NCBI GenBank assembly: GCA_907163375.1
Contig: CAJQUW010007819.1
Location: 868,001-932,000, forward strand
DNA: 64,000 nucleotides
Reading direction: 5' to 3'
Source: Prostheceraeus crozeri
Taxonomy: Eukaryota > Platyhelminthes > Polycladida > Euryleptidae
Shown here: positions 54,341 through 64,000 of the stretch, in pieces
Layout of the letters: every line of letters starts with the position of its first letter
Position numbering within the stretch: the first letter of the stretch is position 1
Position numbers and translations under genes: made by a program
Notes under the pieces: generated by a model
The model's database searches: none
What the model saw: only the letters and a program-made list of their open reading frames with translations
What the model was told of the DNA's origin: nothing

Positions 54341-55147
54341 TGGATAAAATTAAAGCTGATAATCTAAAAAGAATTAGACAATTAGACGAGTTAATAAAGC
54401 AAAGAAATATTATGAAAGAAAATCATCTTTAACATAGAATGATAAAAGCTGGTATTCAATCTGATATGTTGAAGAAATGCAGCAAACCGAGCAAGTAAAA
54501 ACTGATTTTGAAAAAACTATGAAACCATTTAAAACTCTTGAAAAAGAACTTGGAAAAATTGATAAACAAATTGATATAACAGATCCAGAGCACAAAACTA
54601 TATTAGATGACTATGGATTACTAGAATCAAACATTAATAAGAAATTACCAAAATCTATGCAATTTGAACATTCTATTTCATTTATAGATGGAAAAACAAT
54701 ACCTAGATTTTATCTCGGACAAAAAAAATATTTCCACAACCTTTTCGAGGTTTAATTTTTTCACCAGATAAATCTCCTTTTAGTTTAGATAGAAATTTTG
54801 TTGATCTTTTAAGAGGAGCAGATTTAAAAAATTATGCTGTAGGAGATCTCATAAAATATAAAGCTATGTTAGATAAAGTTGGTGCAGTAGGTTCTCTTAG
54901 ACGTTATAAACAATTAGAAAATTTATTATCAACGGGAGTTAAAGTAGGGAAAGGTTTTAAAACAGAAACAACTGTATTTTTAGCAGATGATCCACAAGAA
55001 TTACTAAATGGATTAAATATTTTAATATCTGCAATAAAAGAAGGACATAATTCTAGTTTCAATGAAATTCATGCTATATTGAAAAGACTGTTAGGAAAGA
55101 AGATTCTAAATGAAGAGGATTATAATAGTATAGCTTTTTATCTATAA
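54341..55147 (+). pseudogene. B2: unknown protein common next to penton genes, broken
   Basis: Blocks MDKIKADNLKRIRQLDEL, KTLEKELGKIDKQIDITD, then LIFSPDKSPFSLDRNFVDLL, FLADDPQELLNGLNILISAI and LLGKKILNEEDYNSIAFYL. A helical N-terminus and a compact C-terminal domain. The type recurs beside penton genes in similar elements, as far as I recall, but it has no function I can name. A few breaks. Confidence 0.55.
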
Positions 55148-55174
55148 TATCTATTTAAATTTTTTAGTTAAAAA

Positions 55175-55978
55175 ATGTCTTCGAGAGAATTATCATCAGT
55201 AGATTTTGACAAAATTAATAATCATTTAGAAAATTTGACAGAGATTTTGGGTTCATCAAAATTTAGTACGACGTTAAAAATTATAACAACTATTTCATCA
55301 CACACTTGTAATTTAGAACCCATTCTACATTTGGAGCAAAATCAAAATTATCAAATTGCATTGACTAGTTTCTCCACATTTAACACTATTCAAAACGTTA
55401 TCAAAGATGTGAATGATAAATTTAGATACTCTACTGATAAAGGCAAAACGTGGAAAATACTAACTTTTCTTCCTGGTTCTTACGAAGTTGAATCAATATC
55501 AAATGAAATTAAGAGAAATTTAGGTATACCATTTAAAGATAAGAAACAATTACATTTTGCAGTTGAACCGGCAGTTAATAAATTTTCTCTTACTTTAGAC
55601 GAAAATCATCAAGTTGATTTTAATCATGATAGATCATTGTCAAAGCTATTAGGATTTAATAAACAAACCTATAGTCAAGGTTATCATTTAGGTGAGAAGA
55701 TTCCAAAAATAACTTAAATAAATTCAATTGTTGTACATTGTGAAATTATTGAAGGAGGATATATAAATGGTAAATTGTCAAATTTGATATTCAGTTTTCC
55801 AGCTTTTACTGTACCCATTGGTTATAGATTAAATGTATTTCCACAAACATTAATATATTTTCCTATTACAAGAAAAACTATTAACAACATTAACATTAGA
55901 ATCACTGATGAGAAAGGACAAGAAATAAATTTTGGAGGTGAAGAGATTATGATAGATCTTTTGGTTCGGGAGGTATAA
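55175..55978 (+). pseudogene. B2: penton-like minor capsid protein, broken
   Basis: Blocks: FSTFNTIQNVIKDVNDKFRY, DKGKTWKILTFLPGSYEVES, ISNEIKRNLGI, FSLTLDENHQVDFNHDRS, LLGFNKQTYSQGYHLGEK, then VHCEIIEGGYINGKLSNLIF, NVFPQTLIYFPIT and IRITDEKGQEINF. This is the single-jelly-roll minor capsid (penton) type of Polinton/adintovirus-like elements, which plugs the fivefold vertices. About one break. A short palindromic insert lies at its 3' end (55965-55993). Confidence 0.75.
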
Positions 55979-55993
55979 ACTCCCACGCGAAGC
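55965..55993. repeat. Short palindromic insert, family 2
   Basis: TTCG, then GGGAG-GTATAAA-CTCCC, then ACG and CGAA: a nested hairpin of markedly higher G+C than the surroundings, at the end of the penton-like gene and carrying its stop. Confidence 0.55.
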
Positions 55994-56058
55994 TAGAGAA
56001 GTTTAATTTTTTTTCTTCTTCTTCTTTTAAAATAAAAATAAAATTTTCTGATTAAAAA

Positions 56059-56850
56059 ATGAGTGAAGTGCCCCCATTAAATAAAAAAAACTTAAATTTA
56101 ATCATCATCCAAATTTATCTAATAAAATTTTGTCAGTTATTTGCGGAAGATCAGGATGTGGAAAAACGTATCTATTATTTAAAATTTTAACGACTCCAAA
56201 TTTTTTGGATTATAACAATCTTATAATTTATACAACAACAGCAGAACAACCCGTCCATCAATTTTTAAAATATGGATTTGAAAATAATCTTAAAAAACAG
56301 CAATTGCTTCATTATTCAAAGAATATGAGAAATCTGAAGATGAAGAAGAAATAAGTTCGTTGTGTGAAGAAGCAGCGAAAAAAAAACAACTAGTAGAACC
56401 CAATAAAAACAAACACATATCGATACAATTAATAGATGATAGTGGTAATATGCAAGATCCCAGTAAACTAGATAAAACAATGAAACATTGTGTAATTTTT
56501 GATGATTGTGTTAATGATAGAAATTAGTCAGTTCAGAGAAATTATTTCACAAGAGGCAGACATAACAACTGTAGTGTTTTTTATTTAACACAAAGTATGT
56601 ATTCATTAGACGGAAGTGTTATTAGAAAGAATGCAAATATATTTATACTATTTGAAATAAATCAAGAAACTTAAGTGATTTGTTAAGAGATTTATGCGTA
56701 AGAAATAAAGATGAATTCAAACAATCGTGTAACAATGCTTGGTCAAAAGATTATGGCTTCATTACAATTAATATTGATAAAAAATTCATGATAGAGTTAT
56801 AGAACATTTGTTTGCCGAGTGATAAAAAATATACAAATATAGTGTTATAA
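56059..56850 (+). pseudogene. B2: FtsK/HerA-type genome-packaging ATPase, broken
   Basis: Blocks: VICGRSGCGKTYLLFKIL (Walker A), NLIIYTTTAEQPVHQFLKYG, KHCVIFDDCVND (Walker B), YFTRGRHNNCSVFYLTQ-type region near 56540-56595 and LSDLLRDLC near 56670. This is the A32-like ATPase that pumps DNA into capsids in Polintons and their virus relatives. Several breaks. Convergent with the polymerase, whose stop is only about 50 bases beyond. Confidence 0.8.
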
Positions 56851-56900
56851 TATTTTATTTTATATATATATCAAATTTGTCTATCTTAGAAATTAGAAAA

Positions 56901-59900
56901 TTAAAAAGGTTCAGTAGTTATTCCATCAGGCAAATTTTTTCTTTTATCATCAAATGGGTCTAATGCTAATTTATGTTCCTCTTTTAAATACATTTTATGT
57001 TTCTTTGAATTAAGTCTATAATTACATGCTGTTTTTATTTCATTATTAAATAATACATTTTTATAATCTTGAAATGTTATTTGATTAGCCACTGATGCCT
57101 TTGAAATTCCTTTTAATGTTTTATGTGTTTTAATATTATTAGTTGTATTATAACAATAACATTTAGATTTTAAAAATATAGCTTCTGTTATGAAATCTTC
57201 ATTTCCTTCTAGTTCATCTTTTACTTTACATAAATCAGAAGGATGAATGATATCTTTTATATTATTAATTTCTTCATCAAGTGAAGAATTATACGGTATT
57301 GTTAATTCTAAGAAAACAGAATCGGTATCTGTAAAGTGTAATTCATAGTTTTTGCCATAAGCAGGTGCTAAATAATGATATATAAATTTATACATAAATA
57401 GTTTAGCTAATTCTAATAATCCTATAAAATTAGACTTATCATGTTTTACGCTGATTCGACGTAAATGTACAGCACATAGATTATCACTAAATCTAGTAGT
57501 TCTTTCATATGTAGGTTTCCTTGTTAAATTTTGAAACCTATCTTTATCATAAACTATTTCAATATTTTTTCTATTACACACATTTTCTAAAGTCTTGCCA
57601 TAAAATGCATTATTCATTAATTTAAAGAATACGTTTCCAAAATCATCCTTATTTCTTTTAGCTATTTTACGTTTTTCAATATTGAACTCTATATAATTTT
57701 TTAACCATTTAGATTTTTGATAAAATAGTTTTCGATGTATTTTAGTGAGAATCATTCCATGTTCTAAATACCAATCTAGCATTCTTCCTTCAACAACAGA
57801 CTTTCCTTTATTACCTTGTGTTAACATAAGTTTTTTTGTTGGTCTGTATTTCTTAGGAATTAAAGATTTTTGATAATCTGAAAAATCTTCTATATTGGGA
57901 ATTTTGTTTTCGGGACAGAAAGGAAAATATTTTGTTGCGCCTTTTATATAATCAGGGGATACTAAATCAACTTCATATATATAACCAAAATTATAATTTC
58001 CATCATATGTTTTTTGATAATCAAGAATATTACACCATGTCTTTTCACCTGTTGGTAATTCTTGTATCATGCAAGAAGAATATAAGCTATTAAAATCATA
58101 ATATAACAAATAGTTTTCTCTCATGATTTCATCAACTGCTGCTTGACTATCTTCATTTGATATAAGTCTTTCTATATTTTGATTAAACAATTTTATAAAC
58201 TGATCGCTTTCTTCTGGAGATAAAGGTTTATATATTCCATAATCATCAGAACTTACTTTTTTATTATGACACTTAACACATCTATTACCTAAAACTGATG
58301 AAACTCCACCTCTAATACCAGATTCAAAAAATAATAATTTATCATATGTATTTTCTTTATAATGTTTAAGTTTAACACCAGTATGTTTTAATCCTGCTAA
58401 CCATGTTAAACCTGGTGTAGAATAACAATAACATAGATCTATTCCATAATATTCTAAACACATGTCACAAAAGTTTTCAAAAAGATCAGTAAGGATTAAT
58501 ACATCTATCTGAAGATATTTCATTGTATAATCATACATTGTTTTACAATTTAACTCTCTCCAATTCTTTTCAGCTTCTGCATAGTCTTCGTCAGATAATT
58601 GTGATTGTTTTAATGTTGATTTAAATTTATTTATTGGAGGAAGTTTTTGTTCTTTCATTATTTCATTTATTCTATTTATATCTCCAAATATATATTCATG
58701 CGGAAATATGCCTTTTAAGGGTTTTAAATTATATTTATTTAATATTTTACATTGTTCAGGATTCAAAGTTTTTCCCATAACATCTAATGAATAAGGAGTA
58801 AAAAATCTAAATGCATCTAAAATTCTAATACAACCTAATTGCATTGATAAATATTCTTCTTCTGTTTTACATAGTACATTTATTTGTTGTTGTTGTAATT
58901 TTTCAGATGAAAATAAATCTTTCATTATTAAATGGAAATCATATTTAGAACCATTGTAGAAATATAGAGGAACAAAGTTATATTTAAATTTATTAGCATT
59001 GAGATTACAAGAATTATGTGCTGCACCTCTATATAATCCATTTAGATGATCATGATCTTTTACTTTATCAAGATATCTACCTCTGCCAGTTTTATAATTA
59101 TTTGTAAATTCTTTTCCACAGTAAAAACATTTTATTTCATTATAAAAATGTTTTCTTCCTTCATCCGTTAATGGAAGCATTGGCATATTTGTTTCAAGCA
59201 ATTGTGAAAAGTAATTTTGTAATTCTTCTACTTTCTTTGTAAACATTTCTGAACTATCTTCACCATAGTATTGATAATATTCTGATTTAAATAATTTAGG
59301 ATAATTTGAATGAATGTACATTCCCCAACATAATGGTTTTTGTTCAAATAAATATTTTTCTTTACTTTGTTCAGATACACTTTTCAGGTGCACTTTTTTC
59401 ATATTTACAAACCGAAGGTTCTAAGGCTTGGCCCGTACCATTATCAGAATTTTGTGTTATGTTAAAATTATATGCTTCGAAATCACAATAAATAGTAAAG
59501 GGTACTTTATTTTTCAAATAATGTCTATTATATATTAAATAATCATCTTTAGGAAAAGTATTTTCAACTGCTTCATTTTGTTGGCAATTCTCCAAATGTC
59601 TATTCATTTCTTCTTTAGTTCTAAAGCTCGTCATACATTGGAGACAAGGAAAATTAGCATTATCTGAAGTTTTTGTAAATATAGAAACATCTTTACACAA
59701 TATAAAATGACCCTGATAATATAATATATTCGCTTGTGCTGGCTGTTTTGTCTGTTCTAGTTTTACAAATTTATCTTTATATATTTCATGTGTTTCATCA
59801 ATTTCTTTTGTAATATTAAATGTATTTCGATGAAAATTTTGATTTCATATTTGTAACTGATAACTATATTCTTTATCATATTGTTCTTTATATTGTTGTA

Positions 59901-61404
59901 GACATTTTTTTAAAGATTCATTTAATTCTTTATTTTCTTCATTATTTAATTCTTTATTGTCTTCATTATTTTCTTCATTTAATTTTTGAATCGTTTCTAT
60001 CTTATTTTGATATTTATGGCCATATTCTTGTACTAATATTTTTGTTTGCTGTTGATAATCTGTTTTAAATTTTTGTAAACTTTCATTTAAATTTTGTAAT
60101 TTTTGTTGATATTCTAAAGATAAAGATAAATAATCGGTATCATAATCATAATTATAATTACGTCCTTTATTATTATTATGATTAATCATTATTGGTGATA
60201 ATGTTTTAACAATTTGAAATTTTTCAGTACATATTATATTTCCTTGGTAAAAAATATTATGATGCATGTAATTTCCTCTATCATTATATACTATTTCTGA
60301 TTGACATAAATTTTTATTATTCAAATAAAATTTTTTTGAATGTGAGTAAAGTGGAGTAATTTTACCAATAGAAACATAATTCACATTTAATTGAAAAACA
60401 TTTACTTCAATTAAATTTTTATTCTTTTTATGAAACTTTATTAACCTAGTATAATCATATGGAAATTCATGTAAGCCATCAGAGAGATCAAATTCCTTTA
60501 TATATTCTTCTTTATAATAATGACTTAGTCTCTCTTTGTGATATTCTGCAGGATGTAAATGTGCTATAATACTCCACAGAAAACAATAATCATCTTCACT
60601 TTTTATGTTGATTATTTGTGGTGAACTGAAAGGTAAAGGAACATAACTACCACCAGTAATATTTATATATTTATCAATTACTATTTTCTTAGATAGTATT
60701 TTAACAAATCTCCAACCAGATTCACGTAACTGGGCTTCAATTATACAATTTTCTAATTCAAGTATCATCGATTCAAATATGGGTTGTATATCATTTACAT
60801 TATGAATTTCTTGTGAATTTGTAAAATGTCCTTGTATTATTTCTTCAGGAATTCCATCAGGTCCATTTTTTGTATAAAGTACTTCTACATTCATATAACA
60901 TTTGAAAGATTTCTTAAATATATTATAAAAGTTGGTTAGAATATCAGAAAAAGTTTCATCGGTTTCATTATGTTCAACCGATTCATTAAATAAATATTTT
61001 ATATCTGTTACCGCTTCATCGGTTCGTTCAGCTTCATCTGTTTTTTTAATTTCGTTTAAATCATCTATTTCGTTAAATTCATCAGTATCGCTAAATAAAT
61101 ATCTCCCATCTGGTGCGGGCGAAGCTTTGGAAGACATCTCCGATGTCCCATGTACATGTTCATTTTCACTATTAAAAACTTTTTTATATTCCGAATGTGA
61201 ATAATCATCAAACATTTTTTTAACTTTCATATCAGTAGGTAATGTTTCTAGATAGTTTTTATAACTATTTAATTTTAATATATTTCCTTCATCAACTCGA
61301 TCTACATTTTGTAAATGCAATTTACTATTTAAATGAGATTGATAACTTCTTTTTGTTAGCAACTTTTTTTTACATAAGTAACAATAAAACTTGGTATTTT
61401 CCAT
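56901..61404 (-). pseudogene. B2: protein-primed family-B DNA polymerase region
   Basis: An 833-codon open core (59402-56901) carries a Zn/HNH-like CFYC ... KDHDHLNGLYRGAAHNSCN (residues 92-133), ExoII YNGSKYD (149-155), ExoIII YLQIDVLIL (296-304), GIRGG (362-366), motif A YYDFNSLYSS (434-443), motif B KLMNNAFYGKTLEN (594-607) and motif C FTDTDSVFL (690-698). Upstream on the same strand lie a C2H2 finger and ExoI FTIYCDFEAY (about 59515), and a 519-codon N-terminal part with finger CYLCKKKLLTKRSYQSHLNS, the module ESGWRFVKILSKKIVIDKY and EDDYCFLWSIIAHLHPAEYH. Protein-primed replication is the family's known mode. About two breaks over the whole region. Only distantly related to element A's polymerase. 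Confidence 0.9.
59410..59435 (+). repeat. Short palindromic insert, family 3 (in polymerase region)
   Basis: AACC-GAA-GGTT, CTA, then a degraded GGCTTGGCCC stem. 23 of 26 positions match the insert at 62196-62221, in the opposite orientation. Read on the coding strand it gives TGQALEPSV inside the polymerase region. Confidence 0.75.
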
Positions 61405-61563
61405 TTTTTTATTTTTTAAAGAAAAAATTGTGTTCTAATTTTAGATATAAACATTCTAATATCAAGGACTTGAGAGTTAATATATATCATTATATATTTC
61501 ACGTTCTTTAGTTATTTTATTTTCTTTATCATATAATGTATTATAATAATAAGTTTTATCATA

Positions 61564-62943
61564 TTAAGTTTTATCATATAACGTTTTATCAAAAGATAAT
61601 TTAAATTTATTTTCACTAACTATTGATTCTTCATCATCATCATCAATTGATTCTTCATCATCATCATAAATTGATTCTTCAACATCATAAATTACACTTT
61701 TTGGTATAGGATGCCATTCCCTGATAGGATACCATTCTCTTATTGGAATATCTAACTCTAAATTACATTTTTTATCTGATAATAATATAATAGAGAAAAA
61801 TATTGGTCTTTGATCTCTTTTGGAAAATTTAATAACACCACCATAATCTGAATCACTTTTAGTTTTTATTAAAGATGATAAAATTTTAAATTGATTAGAT
61901 GTAAATCCTAATTTAAATTTTGTAGACCCGACACATAGTTGTCTAACAGTATCTTCAACTATTCCATCATTATTATTTTCAATTGTAAGAAAATGAAATT
62001 TAGATAAATTTTGATTATATGTAGTATTAATATCATGTTGAGATATAAATTTTTCTTCACTTAAATTTTTATAATTACTAATATTATTATAATCTTTTTT
62101 ACCATTTACACCATTTTCAGATGTTTCAGAATCATCATTTATATTATCATCATCTATATTATTATCATCATTATTATTATAAGATTCTTTAAGATCGGGC
62201 AAAGCCCTAGAACCTTCGGTTCGTTTATTATGATTATGATTATGGACATTGTTAATAGTATAAGGTGTTGTCCACATATAAATTTTCTCTTGTTGAGCTA
62301 AGCCATTTATGTAAGATTTTAACAAATTAATATTTAAATTTGAATATAATCCTATATATATATCATCATTATATCTTTGTGGCATTTGTCATGTTTCTTG
62401 TTTACAAATTGTATCTCTATAATAAACTTGGCATAATAACTCTTCATTATGTTTTTTACTTTCGATATGAATATTATATAGGTTTTGTTCATCAGCAAAT
62501 AATCTAATTTTTTCCTTTGAGAAAGATTTTAATTTTTTAACTAATTCTTTAATATTGATATAATTAATTATTTTAGTTTCTATCCAATCAGTATTACTAA
62601 TCGGCAAAACTGCTCTAATAAATCCGTAAACATTATTATGTCCTATTATAACCATATTTTCTTTATTTAATTCTACATATGCAACATCATTATATTTACT
62701 TACAATCTCCAAAAATTTAATAAATGGATCACCTGGAAAAATACAATAATTAGTTTCTATAGAAGGTAAACCTTTAGTTTGTTCACTAAATATTTCGGCT
62801 TGTAATTCAAATAAAATATCAACATCTATACATGGATTATTATTATTATCAAAACATTTATTTTCAAATCCCGTTGATCTCGTCGAATAAGAAGAACAGG
62901 ATGATGCGGACGAATATAATTTTTTTAAATTTGCTTTATCCAT
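61564..62943 (-). pseudogene. B2: unknown protein (two-part), sister of 51736-53022
   Basis: Same blocks as the B1 copy: MDKANLKKLYS, TNYCIFPGDPFIKFLEIVSK, NDVAYVELNKENMVIIG, LYSNLNINLLKSYINGLAQQ, LCVGSTKFKLGFTSNQFK, GGVIKFSKRDQRPIFFSIIL, SFDKTLYDKT. An Asp/Asn-rich low-complexity linker lies in the middle (62100-62260) and contains a palindromic insert absent from B1. About one break. Early-gene position beside the polymerase suggests a replication role; a sliding-clamp-like fold is possible but weakly supported. Confidence 0.6.
62196..62221 (-). repeat. Short palindromic insert, family 3 (in the unknown gene)
   Basis: On the minus strand AACC-GAA-GGTT, CTA, GGGC-TTT-GCCC: two mini-hairpins joined by CTA. 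It lies in-frame (TEGSRALPD) between NHNHNK and LKESYNNN. The B1 copy at about 52440-52455 reads straight through from NHNHN to FKESYND without it, so it is an insertion of about 32-33 bases. Confidence 0.8.
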
Positions 62944-62989
62944 TTTTTTATTTTTATTAGAAAAAAATTACTTTTTTATTGTTTTAAAA
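62944..62989. promoter_or_regulatory. Divergent leader between the unknown gene and the fibre gene (B2)
   Basis: Only 46 bases separate the two start codons. Both genes begin after T- or A-rich leaders (AAAAAATG). The same layout is kept in B1 at 51697-51735. A shared bidirectional promoter of an A+T-rich, virus-type is implied. Confidence 0.5.
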
Positions 62990-63865
62990 ATGATGTTACC
63001 AAATGTTGGTGGAGGTGCATATATCCCGAATAATCGTGAATCAGAAATAGAAATAGAAAATTATATCATGAAAACTGGAGACGTTTTATCTGGTCCATTG
63101 CATCTTTCTATTCTTCCGCAATAAAATACAGAGTTAACAAATAAACAATATGTTGATACACAAATCAATGACTTAAAAAAAATATATATAAACGATGTTT
63201 TGGTTCCACTGATGAATGAATTAAAGTTGCTAAAACTTAATGACAAATCATTAAACGAAAAATTATTAAAACTTGATAAAAAGGATAGAGAGCTAGAAGC
63301 AGATATAGCAAAACTTTTTAAAAAGATTTCTGAACAATCAAAAATTTTAATATTACTTTCTATAAAGTTAAAATCTGCAGTCATTAAAAATAAACATCAG
63401 ATACAACTATTGAAAGAACAATTAGAAGATGAAATAGAAAAACTACCTCAAAGAATTTAAAAAAATTTAAAGCAGTTACAAACTACATTCCAAAAAAGTG
63501 TTGATGAATTAAGTTCTAAAATTACCCAACAAATGAAAAAGATGAATAGAATAATAAATGAAGTAAACTCACTTAATCAAAGAGTTGATAAAATGAAAAC
63601 TCTTAAAATCAATTTAGAAAATGAATTAAAGAAAAATTTACAAGAAAACTCTAAAGAAAATAAAGAACAGTTAGATTCTGTTAAAAGACAATTAGATGTT
63701 CTTAAAATTAAGTTAAATGCTCTTAAAGCGGCGTTGAAGAAAATGCAAGTTAATAGAAAAGAAATTAAAGTACATCACACGCTACTTGACGCAATAGATA
63801 AAGTGCAACAGACAATTAATAAAGTTATCTCGAAGTTGTTGTCCATTCACAAACGTAAATCTTGA
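62990..63865 (+). pseudogene. B2: fibre-like and coiled-coil region
   Basis: MMLPNVGGGAYIPNN, MKTGDVLSGPLH and ELTNKQYVDTQIN, then the same long coiled coil as in B1 (QMKKMNRIINEVNSLNQRV, DAIDKVQQTINKVISKLL). Somewhat diverged from the B1 copies (for example KAALKKMQ against KTALKMNQQKMQ), so B1 and B2 separated well before the tandem duplication. A few breaks. Confidence 0.6.
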
Positions 63866-63931
63866 TCGGACCAAAGCTCCTCGAGGCTTTAGCCGATCGG
63901 ACCAAAGGTCCTCAGGTTACTAACCAATCAT
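63864..63931. repeat. Short palindromic inserts, family 1, double
   Basis: CGGACC-AAA-GCTCC and GGC-TTTA-GCC followed by GGACC-AAA-GGTCC and GGTTA-C-TAACC. Replaces GATGCACGTAAATC of the B1 units between the coiled-coil stop and the next gene; the flanks (CGTAAATCTTGAT and AACGTAAAT) are shared. Same core as 38171-38232. Confidence 0.75.
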
Positions 63932-63986
63932 AAACGTAAATATTAACGTAAATATTTTTCCCAAAAGTCAAATTTATTCCTAAAAA

Positions 63987-64000
63987 ATGCCTATAATTTA
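63987..64000 (+). CDS. B2: start of the Ala/Ser-rich virion-type gene, cut by the window end
   Basis: ATGCCTATAATTTA matches the first codons (MPII) of the genes at 39657-40154 and 50253-50750, in the expected position after the fibre region. It confirms that B2 continues past the window. Confidence 0.7.

Larger units (their letters stand above)
53023..64000 (+). mobile_element. Element B, copy 2 (B2): fossil Polinton/adintovirus-like element, runs off window
   Basis: Starts with the terminal repeat (AGTAATGGGCAAAAGACC). Then, in order: membrane protein, unknown protein, penton-like protein and ATPase on +; polymerase and the unknown two-part gene on -; fibre region and the start of the next virion gene on +. 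This supplies the replication half that B1 lacks in this window. The insertion point is fixed by comparing B1 and B2: B1 follows its sister gene up to TTATATGA at 53022 and then changes to the terminus. Several breaks in the plus-strand genes; the polymerase is the best-kept gene. Confidence 0.85.

Noticed and set aside
61090-61145. A further palindromic insert (GGGCGAAGCTTTGG) in the polymerase N-terminal region
   Set aside because: Locally richer in G+C and includes AAGCTT, but it does not form the double mini-hairpin and there is no sister copy in the window to show insertion.

Overview
This is an invertebrate (metazoan) nuclear sequence, judged by GT-AG introns, TATA promoters, a tRNA-derived SINE, two LINE types, Penelope-like retroelements, palindromic MITEs and large protein-primed-polymerase elements of the Polinton/adintovirus kind. 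No gene fixes the phylum.

Layout. 1-22.4 kb is host-like, gene-poor DNA. It holds one convincing host coding exon (9864-11365, several ubiquitin-like folds), one possible coiled-coil exon (17079-17657), LINE fragments (4495-5409 +, 14760-16008 -), two Penelope-like fragments (5560-6046, 7925-8142), a SINE, several inverted-repeat elements, a dispersed repeat present three times, TA microsatellites, a 466-base tract with a single cytosine (20272-20737), and a diverged long-period tandem repeat (21513-22380).

From about 22.4 kb the window is virus-like element DNA, all treated here as fossils. Element A (about 22.4-34.26 kb, moderate base composition) has TATA promoters, short candidate introns, C2H2 fingers and a broken family-B polymerase with N-terminal exonuclease. 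Element B (34.26 kb to the window end, strikingly A+T rich) has the full adintovirus/Polinton set: double-jelly-roll capsid, penton-like protein, FtsK/HerA-type packaging ATPase, adenain-like protease, retrovirus-type integrase, protein-primed polymerase, a parvovirus-type PLA2 protein, and a fibre-like coiled-coil protein.

History read from junctions. B1 inserted in inverted orientation into the tail of A at 34257. A 10.55-kb stretch covering the 3' end of A's polymerase through B1's fibre gene (30585-41130) was then tandemly duplicated (41131-51723); the copies differ at only about 1% of sites by eye. A second B copy (B2) starts at 53023 exactly at the 3' end of a B1 gene and runs off the window in the opposite gene order. 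The rest of B1, including its polymerase, should therefore lie beyond the far end of B2.

Most unusual signals: histone-type 3' stem-loops with a purine HDE-like box 40 bases past the stop codons of two A genes; a set of small covarying hairpins with a constant CTAT loop beside A's promoters; short G+C-rich palindromic inserts in B, one in-frame inside a gene whose sister copy lacks it; and the C-depleted tract.
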